From: CAYXUW01 sp964468375
GTDB taxonomy: Bacteria; Planctomycetota; Phycisphaerae; Sedimentisphaerales; Anaerobacaceae
Direction: 5' to 3'
DNA: 31,648 bases
NCBI GenBank assembly: GCA_964468375.1
Contig: CAYXUW010000004.1
Coordinates: 1-31,648 of the forward strand
Positions within the stretch are counted from its first letter, which is position 1, and each line of letters opens with the position of its first letter. Shown in pieces: positions 1 to 8,958 of the stretch. Position numbers and translations under genes: made by a program. Below the pieces are notes generated by a model, which saw only the letters and a program-made list of their open reading frames with translations, was not told where the DNA came from and ran no database searches.

Positions 1-630
1 GTTCGGCGGGGAGCACCGAATGTGTATTTGGTTGCGGATATGCCGTTTTTGAGCTATCAGGTGGGTATAAATGAGGCGGTGAGGAATGCCGGGCGGTTCG
101 TGGCGGAGGCAGGGGCGCAAATGATAAAAATCGAGGTCAGCAGTGCTTATCTGGATGTGATTAAAGCGGTGAGCGATGCGGGTATGGCGGTTATGGCGCA
201 TATCGGGATACGGCCTCAGTGCATCAGTAAACTCGGTAAGCTAAAGGCGGAGGCGACCACGGCGGAGATGGCGGCTGAGCTTATAAGTCTTGCGGAACAA
301 GCTGTCAATGCAGGGGCGGGGGCGCTATTGATTGAGGGGACGGCTGCGGAGGTGGCGGAGATTATTACTAAACGCAGCGAGGTACCGGTTATAAGCTGCG
401 GAGCAGGGGTGGGATGTGACGGACAGATACTGATTGCGCCGGATGTATTAGGGTTGGGACAGGGGCCAAGCCCCAAGTTCGCGAAGAGTTACGGCAAGCT
501 GGCGGAGGTGACAATCGAGGCGTTCGGTAAATACGTAAAAGAGGTAGAAAGCGGTGAGTTTCCTGATGACGGGCACAGCTATCATATGAAAAAGGGAGAA
601 CTCGAGCGGTTGAAAAATATGTTGAAATAG
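1..630 (+). CDS. panB: 3-methyl-2-oxobutanoate hydroxymethyltransferase, 5'-truncated by window edge
   Basis: PanB transfers a hydroxymethyl group from 5,10-methylene-THF to 2-oxoisovalerate, giving ketopantoate, the first committed step of pantothenate/CoA synthesis in the cytoplasm. The reading frame is open from base 1 and begins VRRGAPNVYLVADMPF, which matches the middle of the family, so about 70 N-terminal residues lie outside the window. A GTG at 22 exists but is internal and should not be taken as the start. Visible family features are ADMPF, the HIGIRPQ segment, the catalytic-Glu segment LLIEG, the GAGVGCDGQIL turn and the C-terminal PDDGHSYHM. The 209 visible residues fit a normal PanB of about 265-280 aa. 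No panC or panD is visible downstream. The product call is secure. Confidence 0.93.
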   Translation, partial: VRRGAPNVYLVADMPFLSYQVGINEAVRNAGRFVAEAGAQMIKIEVSSAYLDVIKAVSDAGMAVMAHIGIRPQCISKLGKLKAEATTAEMAAELISLAEQAVNAGAGALLIEGTAAEVAEIITKRSEVPVISCGAGVGCDGQILIAPDVLGLGQGPSPKFAKSYGKLAEVTIEAFGKYVKEVESGEFPDDGHSYHMKKGELERLKNMLK

Positions 631-759
631 GTGAGCGAGGAAGGTCGCGAGTGTTTAGTATTGCGTAGTGCGTTGATGCGTATTGTGTAATACAAGCCGA
701 GCAGGCAGCAAACTCAAGAATTACTTTTTATTTTCCCGCTAAATGCAGCATCGGGATAG
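631..759. other. convergent intergenic gap panB / caspase gene
   Basis: A 129-bp gap between two converging genes. It contains loose GTAT/GCGT repeats (about 658-700) but I see no convincing terminator stem with a T-run and no ORF. Confidence 0.4.
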
Positions 760-3315
760 TTAGTCGCTGAATGTCACTTCGATATTGTCGAATTCCCGTC
801 CGTCACTTATCCAAGGGAAGTTGTCATATTGCTGGAATTTTATCCTGAAATCGCTGGTATAAGCAATCCCAGCATCGTCGAGATTTATGTTAAAGATTTG
901 TCCGCCGGCACCTACATCCAATTCGTTTGCGTTGACCACTTGATGCCACGTAACGCCGTCGCTGCTTACTGAAACACCGTCGCCATTCTCATGACCTGTA
1001 AATATATCAGGCAGAGAGTGTACTTCGTCGCCATTTGCAGCCTCAGCTTGAAAGAATACGAGAACAACGTTGCTCCGTCCTTCCAGGTCTAAGTGTAGAA
1101 CAGCTTCGTTAAGTGCATAATTGCTGTTGGTGTTACTGTCCATTCGCAGTCGACCGTCGACAACCTGTATTCTCCCGTAGCTGTTGCTAGAGTAATAATC
1201 CCACCCTTCTGAAGGAAGTCCGTCATTAAAATCCTCGTAGAAAAGTGGTTTGGGTGCACCTTCAAACCAGCTATTAGCCATTATGACGAAGTCATGAAAA
1301 ACAGTATTGCCGTCTTGGTCAATATCGGTGCCGTAGCACCAGTCCGTCTCGTTACCGGCTAAATCGTTGCAATCTGTATCAAGCCAGTGTAAAGTGAACA
1401 GCGCCAAATCAGCCCAGTCCACGTCGCAATCCGGCTCGAAATCGCCCGGTGTGCCGCATTGGCGGGAAGATTCGATATTGGACCACTCGCTTTCGGCTAC
1501 GGTAGAACCTGCTTTTACTCTATACCAGTATGTTTCTCTGGAAGCCAACCCGCAAAATTCATAATTTGTCTCGGCTATCCACCCGCTGTTACTATCGACC
1601 GTTGAAAAACAGGGGTCGCTGGAACACTCAGCGTAATATTCGTCGGCTTCGGGCACCGCATCCCACGAAATCAGATTGCACAATCCCGGCGTTATATTTG
1701 GTTCTGCATGAAGGACGGGGGGCTCTACATCGCAGGTAATGCAGAAGTAATCACTGTAGTCATAGCAGGATGAATCCGTTGTTGATGTAATTTTTATTCT
1801 GTAGTCACAGTCCGTTATGACCTCGGGAACACACCAGTTGTAAGAACCATCATCAGAGGTGCTTGAAGCGATAGGTTGGTCTAATGAGCCGCCTTTATAG
1901 AGGTTGATACTCACATAGTTTGATGGGTTACAATCGGAACTCCATGTTACATCATAGCATCCGCCGCATCCCCAAGTGCTGCTGTTCGTGGGGGAAGTAA
2001 CTGTAATCGAACACGTGCACGGAGTATATATACAAAAGTAGGAATCACTGTAGTCATAGCAGGATGAATCCGTATATGATGTAATTTTTATACTGTAGTC
2101 ACAGGCGTCAGGCAATGATGTTGAGGGTGTCCAACTGTACGAGCCGTCATCGTAAGTGATGGAAGCAATAGTTTGTACGAGTGAACCTCCTTTATAAAGT
2201 TGTATCTTAACATAGTCGCTGGGATTATTACTGGAAGTCCAGTTGATAGTATGTGATATGCCCGTTTCCCAGTTACTGCTGCTGGTTGGGGAGGTGACTG
2301 TAATGTCGCATTCAAGATCAAGATCATGTAAGAACTCAAGTTGGCCGGGATGACCGTCATATATCTGGGCGTTTTGGAGATGACCGTGTACATACAATGC
2401 GTGGTCTGTTGCTAAGGGGTCTGCATACCAGTAACATTCTTCGCCCGAGATTCTGTCGTTGCCGTTGTCATCAGCCGGACCAATCATTCCTTGCGTGAGA
2501 TAGTAAGTGAAGACGCCGTTATTGAAACAGCTGCACTCTATACACTCTTCATCGTCATCACAGGCAGTAACGACCACGCCGTGGCCATTATCGTCGAGGT
2601 CTTTTGTTTTCATTCTTGCTGTCAGGTCGGCGGCGAACCCATCCCCTTTTTGAGGGGTTGCATTACCAATACCTTTTACCTTTGCGGTGATACCCTTGAT
2701 TTGTCCGCCTGAAAAACATGCGTCTATGAGTACAACGTATGTACCAGGGAAGTCAGCCATCCAATCCCCCAGTTCGTCATCACGAATGCAGTTTTCGGGG
2801 TAAATATAGATTTCATCGGCCCCATCATAAGGAACTAAATATTCATCCATGCCGTCGGCCTCATCGTATGGATAAACGTCATAATCAGGATACGACCACC
2901 CGTGGCCGGAAAAGTAAAACACGCATATATCATCCTCATCCGCGGCGGCACACTTATTTTGAATAGCTGTGTAGATTTGATTTTTCGTTACCGAGTATTT
3001 CAGTAATGTTATGTTCGTGCTGTTCCAGTTTTCCCAAGTTAACAGGGCGCTGTAAACATCGTCTGCGTCTTCGTGACAATAGTTGAGGTCGCTTCCAGTG
3101 CCCTGATAATCTTCAATACCGCATATTACAGCATAATAAGTAACTACACCATCAGCGGAGGCCTCGGCAGGCCTTGCCGTAGCGACAAGAATTACAGCTG
3201 TAATTAACAAAATTAGTGTTAGTTTTCGCCCAAAGAAGAAATTGCATAATAGATTTTTGGCGGCATAACACGCGCGCGAAAATGAATTGTCATTATTAGG
3301 AACTAACTGTGACAT
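760..3315 (-). CDS. secreted caspase-like (peptidase C14) multidomain protein with dockerin repeats
   Basis: A predicted exported cysteine protease of the caspase/metacaspase clan, 851 aa from the chosen ATG. An upstream in-frame GTG at 3363 exists, but the ATG at 3315 is preceded by a strong GGAGGTGG ribosome site, so it is preferred. Order: a long polar N-terminus, a hydrophobic signal/anchor (about residues 31-46) ending near AEASA, then the caspase fold with FSGHG (His138) and LIDACFSGG (Cys200), the expected dyad. Two ~98-aa Ig-like units follow (each starting C-x-ITVTSPT), an Fn3-like segment, a dockerin-type block with two D-x-D-x-D calcium repeats (GDFEPDCDVDWAD and DIDQDGNTVFHD), and a C-terminal jelly-roll-like region beginning FYEDFNDGLPSEGW. 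Cys-rich composition suits an extracellular protein. Substrate unknown; possible processing or surface-attached protease. Domain architecture call is good; role is not known. Confidence 0.85.
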   Translation of the reverse strand: MSQLVPNNDNSFSRACYAAKNLLCNFFFGRKLTLILLITAVILVATARPAEASADGVVTYYAVICGIEDYQGTGSDLNYCHEDADDVYSALLTWENWNSTNITLLKYSVTKNQIYTAIQNKCAAADEDDICVFYFSGHGWSYPDYDVYPYDEADGMDEYLVPYDGADEIYIYPENCIRDDELGDWMADFPGTYVVLIDACFSGGQIKGITAKVKGIGNATPQKGDGFAADLTARMKTKDLDDNGHGVVVTACDDDEECIECSCFNNGVFTYYLTQGMIGPADDNGNDRISGEECYWYADPLATDHALYVHGHLQNAQIYDGHPGQLEFLHDLDLECDITVTSPTSSSNWETGISHTINWTSSNNPSDYVKIQLYKGGSLVQTIASITYDDGSYSWTPSTSLPDACDYSIKITSYTDSSCYDYSDSYFCIYTPCTCSITVTSPTNSSTWGCGGCYDVTWSSDCNPSNYVSINLYKGGSLDQPIASSTSDDGSYNWCVPEVITDCDYRIKITSTTDSSCYDYSDYFCITCDVEPPVLHAEPNITPGLCNLISWDAVPEADEYYAECSSDPCFSTVDSNSGWIAETNYEFCGLASRETYWYRVKAGSTVAESEWSNIESSRQCGTPGDFEPDCDVDWADLALFTLHWLDTDCNDLAGNETDWCYGTDIDQDGNTVFHDFVIMANSWFEGAPKPLFYEDFNDGLPSEGWDYYSSNSYGRIQVVDGRLRMDSNTNSNYALNEAVLHLDLEGRSNVVLVFFQAEAANGDEVHSLPDIFTGHENGDGVSVSSDGVTWHQVVNANELDVGAGGQIFNINLDDAGIAYTSDFRIKFQQYDNFPWISDGREFDNIEVTFSD
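1725..2310 (-). repeat. tandem duplicated Ig-like unit inside the caspase gene
   Basis: Two adjacent units of about 294-297 bp (about 2310-2014 and 2013-1725) encode the same ~98-aa Ig-like module. At the DNA level a 29-base stretch beginning TCACTGTAGTCATAGCAGG is identical at 1751 and 2045. Shared protein motifs are ITVTSPT, LYKGGSL, DDGSY and DSSCYDYSD. The near-identity in parts suggests a recent in-frame duplication; other parts have diverged. Confidence 0.8.
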
Positions 3316-3395
3316 TTTTTCCACCTCCATTGCGTACAAAATGTTGCCTACAATGTCTTCCACATCGGTTTGAAAGGTTGCTCCTTCAAACCTGT

Positions 3396-3423
3396 ATTAT
3401 ACCGGCTTGATGCAAAAAGGCAA
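3396..3423 (-). promoter_or_regulatory. sigma70-like promoter of the caspase gene
   Basis: On the minus strand: TTGCCT (3423-3418), 16-bp spacer, perfect TATAAT (3401-3396). Transcription would start near 3389, giving a ~75-nt leader. The leader begins with an imperfect 10-bp hairpin at 3392-3367 (GGTTTGAAGG / CCTTTCAAACC). Confidence 0.5.
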
Positions 3424-3733
3424 CAAAATATCAGATGTTTCTAAAAAGTTTTCTCAATTGAACACAGGGTGACGCCTGTGATTGTTTACAAATCATCCGA
3501 TAACAGGGAACAGGTGACCATTGATTATAACTGTAAAAATGCAGTTTCTAATACGCCCGGCAGGATTCGAACCTGCTGCTGCGGTCAATTAATGGCTATT
3601 GTAATCGAAGGTCTGATTGTTCGACTGTATTGTTCTGTATGCCATATCGCCGTTATCGTGATAGGAGTAATCCGCAACTCCGCCATCAAGATGACGGGGC
3701 TAACTCGGACAAGTGTTGACAGAGGGGGCGTCT
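3424..3733. other. intergenic region upstream of pheT
   Basis: The stretch between the divergent caspase gene and pheT. It holds the tRNA fragment (3552-3590). I find no clear promoter for pheT. The nominal ORF running through it is an antisense reading of the tRNA fragment (PGRIRTC). Confidence 0.4.
3552..3590 (-). tRNA. tRNA 3'-end fragment (T-arm plus acceptor strand), not a full tRNA
   Basis: Read on the minus strand, a perfect 5-bp T-stem with the canonical loop (GCAGG-TTCGAAT-CCTGC, 3576-3560) is followed by CGGGCGT and a discriminator A. This is the standard 3' end of a tRNA, most like tRNA-Arg types with a CGGGCGY acceptor strand. The matching 5' strand (ACGCCCG) and a normal D-arm are not found within 90 nt upstream, so only the 3' end is present. 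Such fragments are typically left by integration at tRNA genes. It could also be chance similarity. Confidence 0.45.
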
Positions 3734-5779
3734 ATGGGTTATGGTATTGCCATTATGAAAATTGCGTTGAGTTGGTTGAGTGATTATATAGATACGGGCC
3801 TGCCGCCTGAGGAAATCATCGGGATTTTAAGCGACCTTGGTCTGCCCTGCGAGGGCACGGAATCCATCGGCGGCGATGTCGTGTTCGATATCGAGGTAAC
3901 CAGCAATCGCGGCGACTGCTTAAGTTATATCGGCATTGCCCGCGAATTAGCAGCCGCGACGGGCAAAAAGTTAAAAGTCCCAGCAGTCGAGCTTGACGAG
4001 TCGGCGGATGACGTGACTAAGTTTGCGTCTGTCGAGGTTGCGGAGCCGGATTTGTGCGGCCGATACACCGCCCGGATTATCGAGGGCGTAAAGGTTGGTC
4101 CTTCGCCGGACTGGCTCAGAAATCGGCTCGAAGCGGTCGGTTTGCGGAGCGTTAATAACGTGGTAGATGCCACCAACTACGCGATGATGGAAACCGGTCA
4201 GCCGCCGCACGCTTTCGACTACGAAAAAATATCGCAGGGCAAAATCATTGTTAGGAAAGCCAAAGCCGGCGAGGAGCTTATCAGTATCGACGGCACGAAA
4301 TGCAAGCTCACACCGGATATGCTTATTATCGCCGACCCTAAGGGGGCGGTAGCTATAGCCGGTGTTATGGGCGGGGCCGATACCGAGGTAAGCGATGCGA
4401 CAACAACGGTTCTCCTGGAGGACGCGTTCTTCGCCCCGCTTAGCGTGCGTAAGACCTCTCGCGGACTTGCGCTGCCTTCGGAGTCTTCTTTTCGTTTTGA
4501 GCGGACTGTCGATATCGAAATGGTCGACTGGGCCTCGAAGCGGACCGCCCAATTGATTACACAGGTGGCCGGCGGGAAAGTTGCCAAAGGTGTGATTGAC
4601 ATTTATCCAAAGAAGCCGGAGAAAAAACAAGTATCCCTGCGGCTTGACCGTTTGAACAAATTACTCGGCATTGATGTCCCGCCGGAGGAAACAGTGAACA
4701 TTCTTTCGGGGCTGAATTTCCAGCCGGCGCAGAAAGATAGTTTGATAACCTGCACCATTCCTTCGTGGCGCAGCGATATTGAACGTGAGATTGACCTGAT
4801 AGAAGAAGTTGCGCGTGTGTATGGTTATAACAGGATACCGGCGGAGCAGAAGATTCGGATTCAGGTTGTCCCCGTCGATTCGCGCCAAAAGCTGATTAAA
4901 TCTATAGGGGCGTATCTCAACGGCTGCGGTTTTTATGAGACGATTAATGTTTCTTTTCTTGATGATACCGCTGCGAAGTTATTCACTGTTGAAAACCCCA
5001 CTGAACATTTAGACGTAAATGATGTAACAAGGAAAAGCGCGAATCTGCTCCGCCAGATGCTTTTGCCTTCACTGCTTACCGTTATTAAGACCAACCTTAA
5101 TGTGAAAAACAGACCTTGCAGGATTTTCGAAATCGCCAATACTTATGTTCCCCGCGAGGGACAGGACAAATCAAACACCCTGCCGATTGAAAAAACCAAA
5201 CTGGCAATCGCCTGTGATGGCGACTTCTCGCTTTTGCGAGGTGTTGTCGAAGGTCTGATAAAAAGTGTCAATACCGATGCTGAGGTAGTTTTTGAGCCGG
5301 CTGAGCTAGCTTGGACGCAGACCGGCGCGCAAATTATAGTAAATTCCCAGCTTGTCGGGACAGCCGGTATTGTTTCCGGGGCGGTCAAAGACAAGTTCGA
5401 CTTCAAGGAGGTGACACCTATTGTAGCGGAGCTGGATTTTGAGATGCTTTGGTCTTTACAGTCAGTCGATGTTAAAGTAAAGCCGATACCGAAGTTTCCG
5501 GCTATAGAGCGGGACCTCTCGATTGTTATCGATGAGAATGTTCGCTGGGCGGATATTGCTGCGGCGGTTCATAGCAAGGCGACCGATGAGCTGGAGGGTA
5601 TTAGCTTTGTCGGCATATATCGCGGCAAAGGTATTCCGTCCGGCAAAAAAAGTCTCACCCTCAAACTTACATTCAGAGACGAAGACGGCACTCTAACGCA
5701 CGAAACCGTCGACGGCTTACAGGCCGATATTCTAAAAGCACTCGCTGGATCCACCGGCGCGGAGCTGAGAACTTTATAA
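3734..5779 (+). CDS. pheT: phenylalanine--tRNA ligase beta subunit, short form without EMAP tRNA-binding domain
   Basis: The beta subunit of the alpha2-beta2 PheRS, which charges tRNA-Phe. The start is taken at ATG 3734 because GAGGGGG lies about 6 nt upstream; the ATG at 3755 (MKIALSWLSDYI, the usual family start) has no ribosome site. The N-terminus runs directly from LGLPCEGTESIGG into DVVFDIEVTSNRGDCLSY. In E. coli-type PheT about 110 residues of tRNA-binding OB fold sit at this junction, and they are missing here. The B3/B4 editing region (RSVNNVVDATNY, GQPPHAFD), the B5 domain, the catalytic-like core (EEVARVYGYNRIP) and the C-terminal anticodon-binding FDX-ACB domain (PIPKFPAIERDLSIV) are all present. 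Length 681 aa against about 790 for long forms. No pheS is adjacent. Confidence 0.93.
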   Translation: MGYGIAIMKIALSWLSDYIDTGLPPEEIIGILSDLGLPCEGTESIGGDVVFDIEVTSNRGDCLSYIGIARELAAATGKKLKVPAVELDESADDVTKFASVEVAEPDLCGRYTARIIEGVKVGPSPDWLRNRLEAVGLRSVNNVVDATNYAMMETGQPPHAFDYEKISQGKIIVRKAKAGEELISIDGTKCKLTPDMLIIADPKGAVAIAGVMGGADTEVSDATTTVLLEDAFFAPLSVRKTSRGLALPSESSFRFERTVDIEMVDWASKRTAQLITQVAGGKVAKGVIDIYPKKPEKKQVSLRLDRLNKLLGIDVPPEETVNILSGLNFQPAQKDSLITCTIPSWRSDIEREIDLIEEVARVYGYNRIPAEQKIRIQVVPVDSRQKLIKSIGAYLNGCGFYETINVSFLDDTAAKLFTVENPTEHLDVNDVTRKSANLLRQMLLPSLLTVIKTNLNVKNRPCRIFEIANTYVPREGQDKSNTLPIEKTKLAIACDGDFSLLRGVVEGLIKSVNTDAEVVFEPAELAWTQTGAQIIVNSQLVGTAGIVSGAVKDKFDFKEVTPIVAELDFEMLWSLQSVDVKVKPIPKFPAIERDLSIVIDENVRWADIAAAVHSKATDELEGISFVGIYRGKGIPSGKKSLTLKLTFRDEDGTLTHETVDGLQADILKALAGSTGAELRTL

Positions 5780-6312
5780 TTCGTACTTTGCTTCGATTTC
5801 GCCTGACCATATTTTTATTGATTTTCCCTTTCGGATTTGGTATAAAGAATATAGCAGGCTGACCCCTGTGATGTCCGTATAGAAAATATGATTTGAAAAA
5901 ACCGATACCCAGTATTCAGGGAAATCAGACCTTGACGGGTCGGAAATGCCTACTCGATAGGACTTTCGGACGCAAGCGGCGATTACCCACTTAGATATAA
6001 TGGGTTTCTTCAAGCGCTTTCTTACGGCATCGGCGGAGGAAGGCCTGTCATTAAAAGGCCTGTTTATACGGGCCTTTTTTATTGCTTTTAAAGGTCCTAA
6101 TATCGGGCTGTAAAAACACCGAAATTACCATTTGCACCCTTAGAAAAAAGCCACGTACGGGGTTTTACTCTTAAGCTAGGCGCTATATTTGTCGATTAAA
6201 ACAGCGTAACGGGGCCACAGGAGCGTATGGGTTCTCACTTACGGCGAAGGAGTCCTTAAGGTGCAGAAGCGCAGGCGCTTGTGGACTGGTGCTCTTTTTT
6301 GGAGAGGTAAAA
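5780..6312. other. intergenic region pheT / glgP
   Basis: About 530 bp. It contains an intrinsic terminator (6053-6080) closing pheT. A minus-strand open frame (6013-5774, 79 codons, TTG start, ends inside the pheT stop region) shows no recognisable domain and no ribosome site, so I do not call it a gene. Further on, a short AAGCGC/GCGCTT hairpin (about 6266-6279) lies upstream of glgP. No convincing sigma70 promoter for glgP was found. Confidence 0.5.
6053..6080 (+). terminator. intrinsic terminator downstream of pheT
   Basis: Stem AAAAGGCC (6053-6060) pairs with GGCCTTTT (6071-6078), 8 bp, with a 10-nt loop and a run of six Ts (6075-6080). A second AAGGCC copy at about 6040 could pair alternatively. 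Confidence 0.75.
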
Positions 6313-8940
6313 ATGCCAAAGGTGCGCAGCTTTACGGTATTGCCGGCGTTGCCGGATGCTTTGAAAGTTCTTGAAGCTATAGCACGGAATTTGTTCTGGA
6401 GCTGGAATGCCGATTTTATAGAGTTGTTTAAACGCATTGACAGTGATTTATGGACGGCTTGTGGTAATAATCCGGTTAAACTTCTCGCAAGTCTTTCACA
6501 AGAGCGGCTGGATGACTTGGCGAAAAACCAGGGGTTTCTATCGGCGGTCCGGCAGGCGGAGCAAAAGCTGAAATCGTATCTTGAGGAGCAAACCTGGTTC
6601 GAGAAAACTCATTCGAAATCAACGAAACCTCTTATTGCATATTTTTGTGCCGAGTTCGGCATTCACGAGTCTTTGCCTCTTTATTCGGGCGGTTTGGGAA
6701 TCTTAGCTGCGGACCACCTAAAAAGTGCCTCGGATCTCGGTGTTCCGTTAGTGGGTATCGGGCTTCTTTATCAAAGGGGTTATTTCCAGCAGCAGTTGAA
6801 CGTTGACGGTTTGCAGCAGGAGGTATATCTCGAAAACGATTTCTATAATATGCCCATTGAGCTGGTTCACGAAGAAAACGGCCGGCCATTGACGGTTACT
6901 GTCGATTTACCCACCGGCCCCGTCCACATCCAGATTTGGTCTATCACAATAGGAAGAGTTAAATTATATCTTTTGGATACCAATATACCTGCTAATTCAT
7001 CCACGGACCGTATTATTACCACCAGTTTATACGGCGGCGACTTTGAAATGCGCATTCGCCAGGAAATTATATTGGGCATAGGCGGCTTAAGAGCATTAAT
7101 GGCGATGGGTATTAATCCTGTTATCTGCCATATGAACGAGGGGCACGCCGCCTTTATGGCACTCGAAAGAATTCGGCAACTGAGAAACGACACAAATATG
7201 ACTTTTACCGAAGCTGTCGAAGCTGCGAAGGCCGGAAATATTTTCACGATGCACACCCCTGTAAAAGCCGGGCTGGATGAATTTCCCGTAGAGCTTATCG
7301 ATAAATACTTTACTAACTTTATCTCCGAGCTGGGAATAAGCAGAGAACAGTTTTTGGCTCTGGGCAGAATCCTTCCTGACGACGCTGGCGAATCATTTAA
7401 GATGCCGATTTTAGCATTGCGGCTCAGTAGCTATGTCAATGGCGTCAGTAAATTACACGGTCAGATATCACGGGAAATGTGGTCGAGCTTGTGGCCTGCT
7501 GTGCCTGTAAATGAAGTGCCGATAATCTCGATTACAAACGGAATACATATTAAAAGCTGGCTGTCGGATGAGATGAGTTCTTTGTATGACAGCTATCTCG
7601 GGCCGAACTGGGCCAATGAAACTATCAAAAAGACAACTTGGAACGGCGTTGAGCAAATTCCTGATGAACAGCTTTGGCAGGCACATCAGCACTGTAAGGG
7701 CCAGCTTATCGCATTTACACGTGAACGGCTTAAAGCTCAGATGAAACGAAGAGGCACTTACCATTCCGAATTGAACTGGGCCGAAGAAGTTCTCGATGTT
7801 GAGGCGCTGACTATTGGTTTTGCCAGAAGATTTGTTGCTTACAAAAGAGGAAATCTTCTGCTGAAGGACCCCCAGCGCTTCGTAAATTTGCTTAATAATC
7901 CCAATAGGCCGGTTCAGATTGTTTTTGCCGGGAAAGCTCACCCAAGAGATGCGGAAGGCAAAGAGATAATACGCCAAATTATTAATTTCGCATCGAAATA
8001 CGACCTTCAGAGGCATATTGTTTTTCTTGAGGATTGTGATATCGAGGTGGCCAGAATGTTGGTTCAGGGGGTAGATTTATGGCTTAATAATCCCCGAAGA
8101 CCTCGGGAAGCCAGCGGAACGAGTGGTATGAAAGCGGCGATAAACGGTGCTTTGGATATGAGCACGCTCGATGGGTGGTGGTGTGAAGGGTATAAGCCAG
8201 AAGTTGGTTGGGCTATCGGGACAGAGCAGACTTACAGCGAGGCAGATTATCAGGATATTGTTGATTCTCATGCAGTTTATAATCTGCTCGAAAATGAGGT
8301 TATTCCCTTATTTTATACGCGTTCCGCTGATGACCTTCCGAGGGCTTGGATACGCAGGGTCAAGAACTCCATCAAATCGATAGCGCCGCGATTCAATACT
8401 CGCAGAATGGTTACAGAGTATACACAGAAGTTTTATAATCCGGCTGCGGCCAGATGGAGATACTTGACTGCCGATTCTATGGCCAGAGCTAAAGCATTTG
8501 CACAGTGGAAATCTGATATGAAGCAGGCCTGGCCCGGATTTGCTATTAAAGATGTACAAATAGAGGTCAAAAACGGCGAAGGCAGCCAACCACTCGACCT
8601 TAAACAGCCTTACCTTAAGATCGGTTCCCAGTTGTCCATCAGTGCCTTAGTCAGGCTCGCCAGCGTGAAGCCGGACGATGTTTCGGTTGAGTTTTATAGC
8701 GGGCCGGTGGATTCCCGGGGAAATATTAAAAACGGCTCCGCTGTAAGATTGGATTACAAAGAATCTGCAGGACAGGATGGTGAGCACTGGTTTACCGGCT
8801 CAATGTCCTGCAAAAACACAGGACGGCAGGGGGTAGCTGTGAGAGTTTTGCCCAGAAATGTCGATCTTGTTAATCCCTGTGAGCTGGGATTGATTCTCTG
8901 GGAAACAATTGGAATTGGTGGCAACGGCGACGGCCAGTAG
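6313..8940 (+). CDS. glgP: alpha-glucan (glycogen) phosphorylase, GT35
   Basis: Cytoplasmic PLP-dependent phosphorolysis of alpha-1,4-glucan to glucose-1-phosphate. The start is ATG 6313, just after GGAGAGGT (6301-6308); an in-frame start at 6289 is upstream of this ribosome site. The protein has 875 aa. The N-terminal DUF3417 region (about 1-110, NLFWSWNADF) identifies the short TIGR02094-type family rather than the muscle/MalP type. Family motifs include YSGGLGILAADHLKSASDLG, HMNEGHAAF, ITNGIH, and EASGTSGMKAAINGALD with the PLP lysine at about residue 607. A C-terminal beta region follows (about 740 on). Downstream, the EIIA gene converges on it. It probably supplies glucose-1-phosphate that could feed the nucleotide-sugar genes later in the window. 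Confidence 0.95.
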   Translation: MPKVRSFTVLPALPDALKVLEAIARNLFWSWNADFIELFKRIDSDLWTACGNNPVKLLASLSQERLDDLAKNQGFLSAVRQAEQKLKSYLEEQTWFEKTHSKSTKPLIAYFCAEFGIHESLPLYSGGLGILAADHLKSASDLGVPLVGIGLLYQRGYFQQQLNVDGLQQEVYLENDFYNMPIELVHEENGRPLTVTVDLPTGPVHIQIWSITIGRVKLYLLDTNIPANSSTDRIITTSLYGGDFEMRIRQEIILGIGGLRALMAMGINPVICHMNEGHAAFMALERIRQLRNDTNMTFTEAVEAAKAGNIFTMHTPVKAGLDEFPVELIDKYFTNFISELGISREQFLALGRILPDDAGESFKMPILALRLSSYVNGVSKLHGQISREMWSSLWPAVPVNEVPIISITNGIHIKSWLSDEMSSLYDSYLGPNWANETIKKTTWNGVEQIPDEQLWQAHQHCKGQLIAFTRERLKAQMKRRGTYHSELNWAEEVLDVEALTIGFARRFVAYKRGNLLLKDPQRFVNLLNNPNRPVQIVFAGKAHPRDAEGKEIIRQIINFASKYDLQRHIVFLEDCDIEVARMLVQGVDLWLNNPRRPREASGTSGMKAAINGALDMSTLDGWWCEGYKPEVGWAIGTEQTYSEADYQDIVDSHAVYNLLENEVIPLFYTRSADDLPRAWIRRVKNSIKSIAPRFNTRRMVTEYTQKFYNPAAARWRYLTADSMARAKAFAQWKSDMKQAWPGFAIKDVQIEVKNGEGSQPLDLKQPYLKIGSQLSISALVRLASVKPDDVSVEFYSGPVDSRGNIKNGSAVRLDYKESAGQDGEHWFTGSMSCKNTGRQGVAVRVLPRNVDLVNPCELGLILWETIGIGGNGDGQ

Positions 8941-8958
8941 AAAAGACTGTATGCTTTT

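Noticed and set aside
3316..3363. GTG 3363 as the start of the caspase gene
   Set aside because: The ATG at 3315 has a strong GGAGGTGG site at correct spacing.
3755..3757. ATG 3755 as the pheT start
   Set aside because: It matches the usual protein start but has no ribosome site, while ATG 3734 does; seven extra residues are harmless.
3469..3783. 104-codon plus-strand ORF upstream of pheT
   Set aside because: It reads antisense through the tRNA fragment (PGRIRTC), a well-known artefact, and overlaps the pheT start.
3971..4630. 219-codon minus-strand ORF inside pheT
   Set aside because: Antisense shadow; Arg/His-rich composition typical of reverse reading.
5774..6013. 79-codon minus-strand ORF after pheT
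   Set aside because: TTG start, no ribosome site, no recognisable motif; it runs into the pheT stop. Kept only as a note in the intergenic entry.
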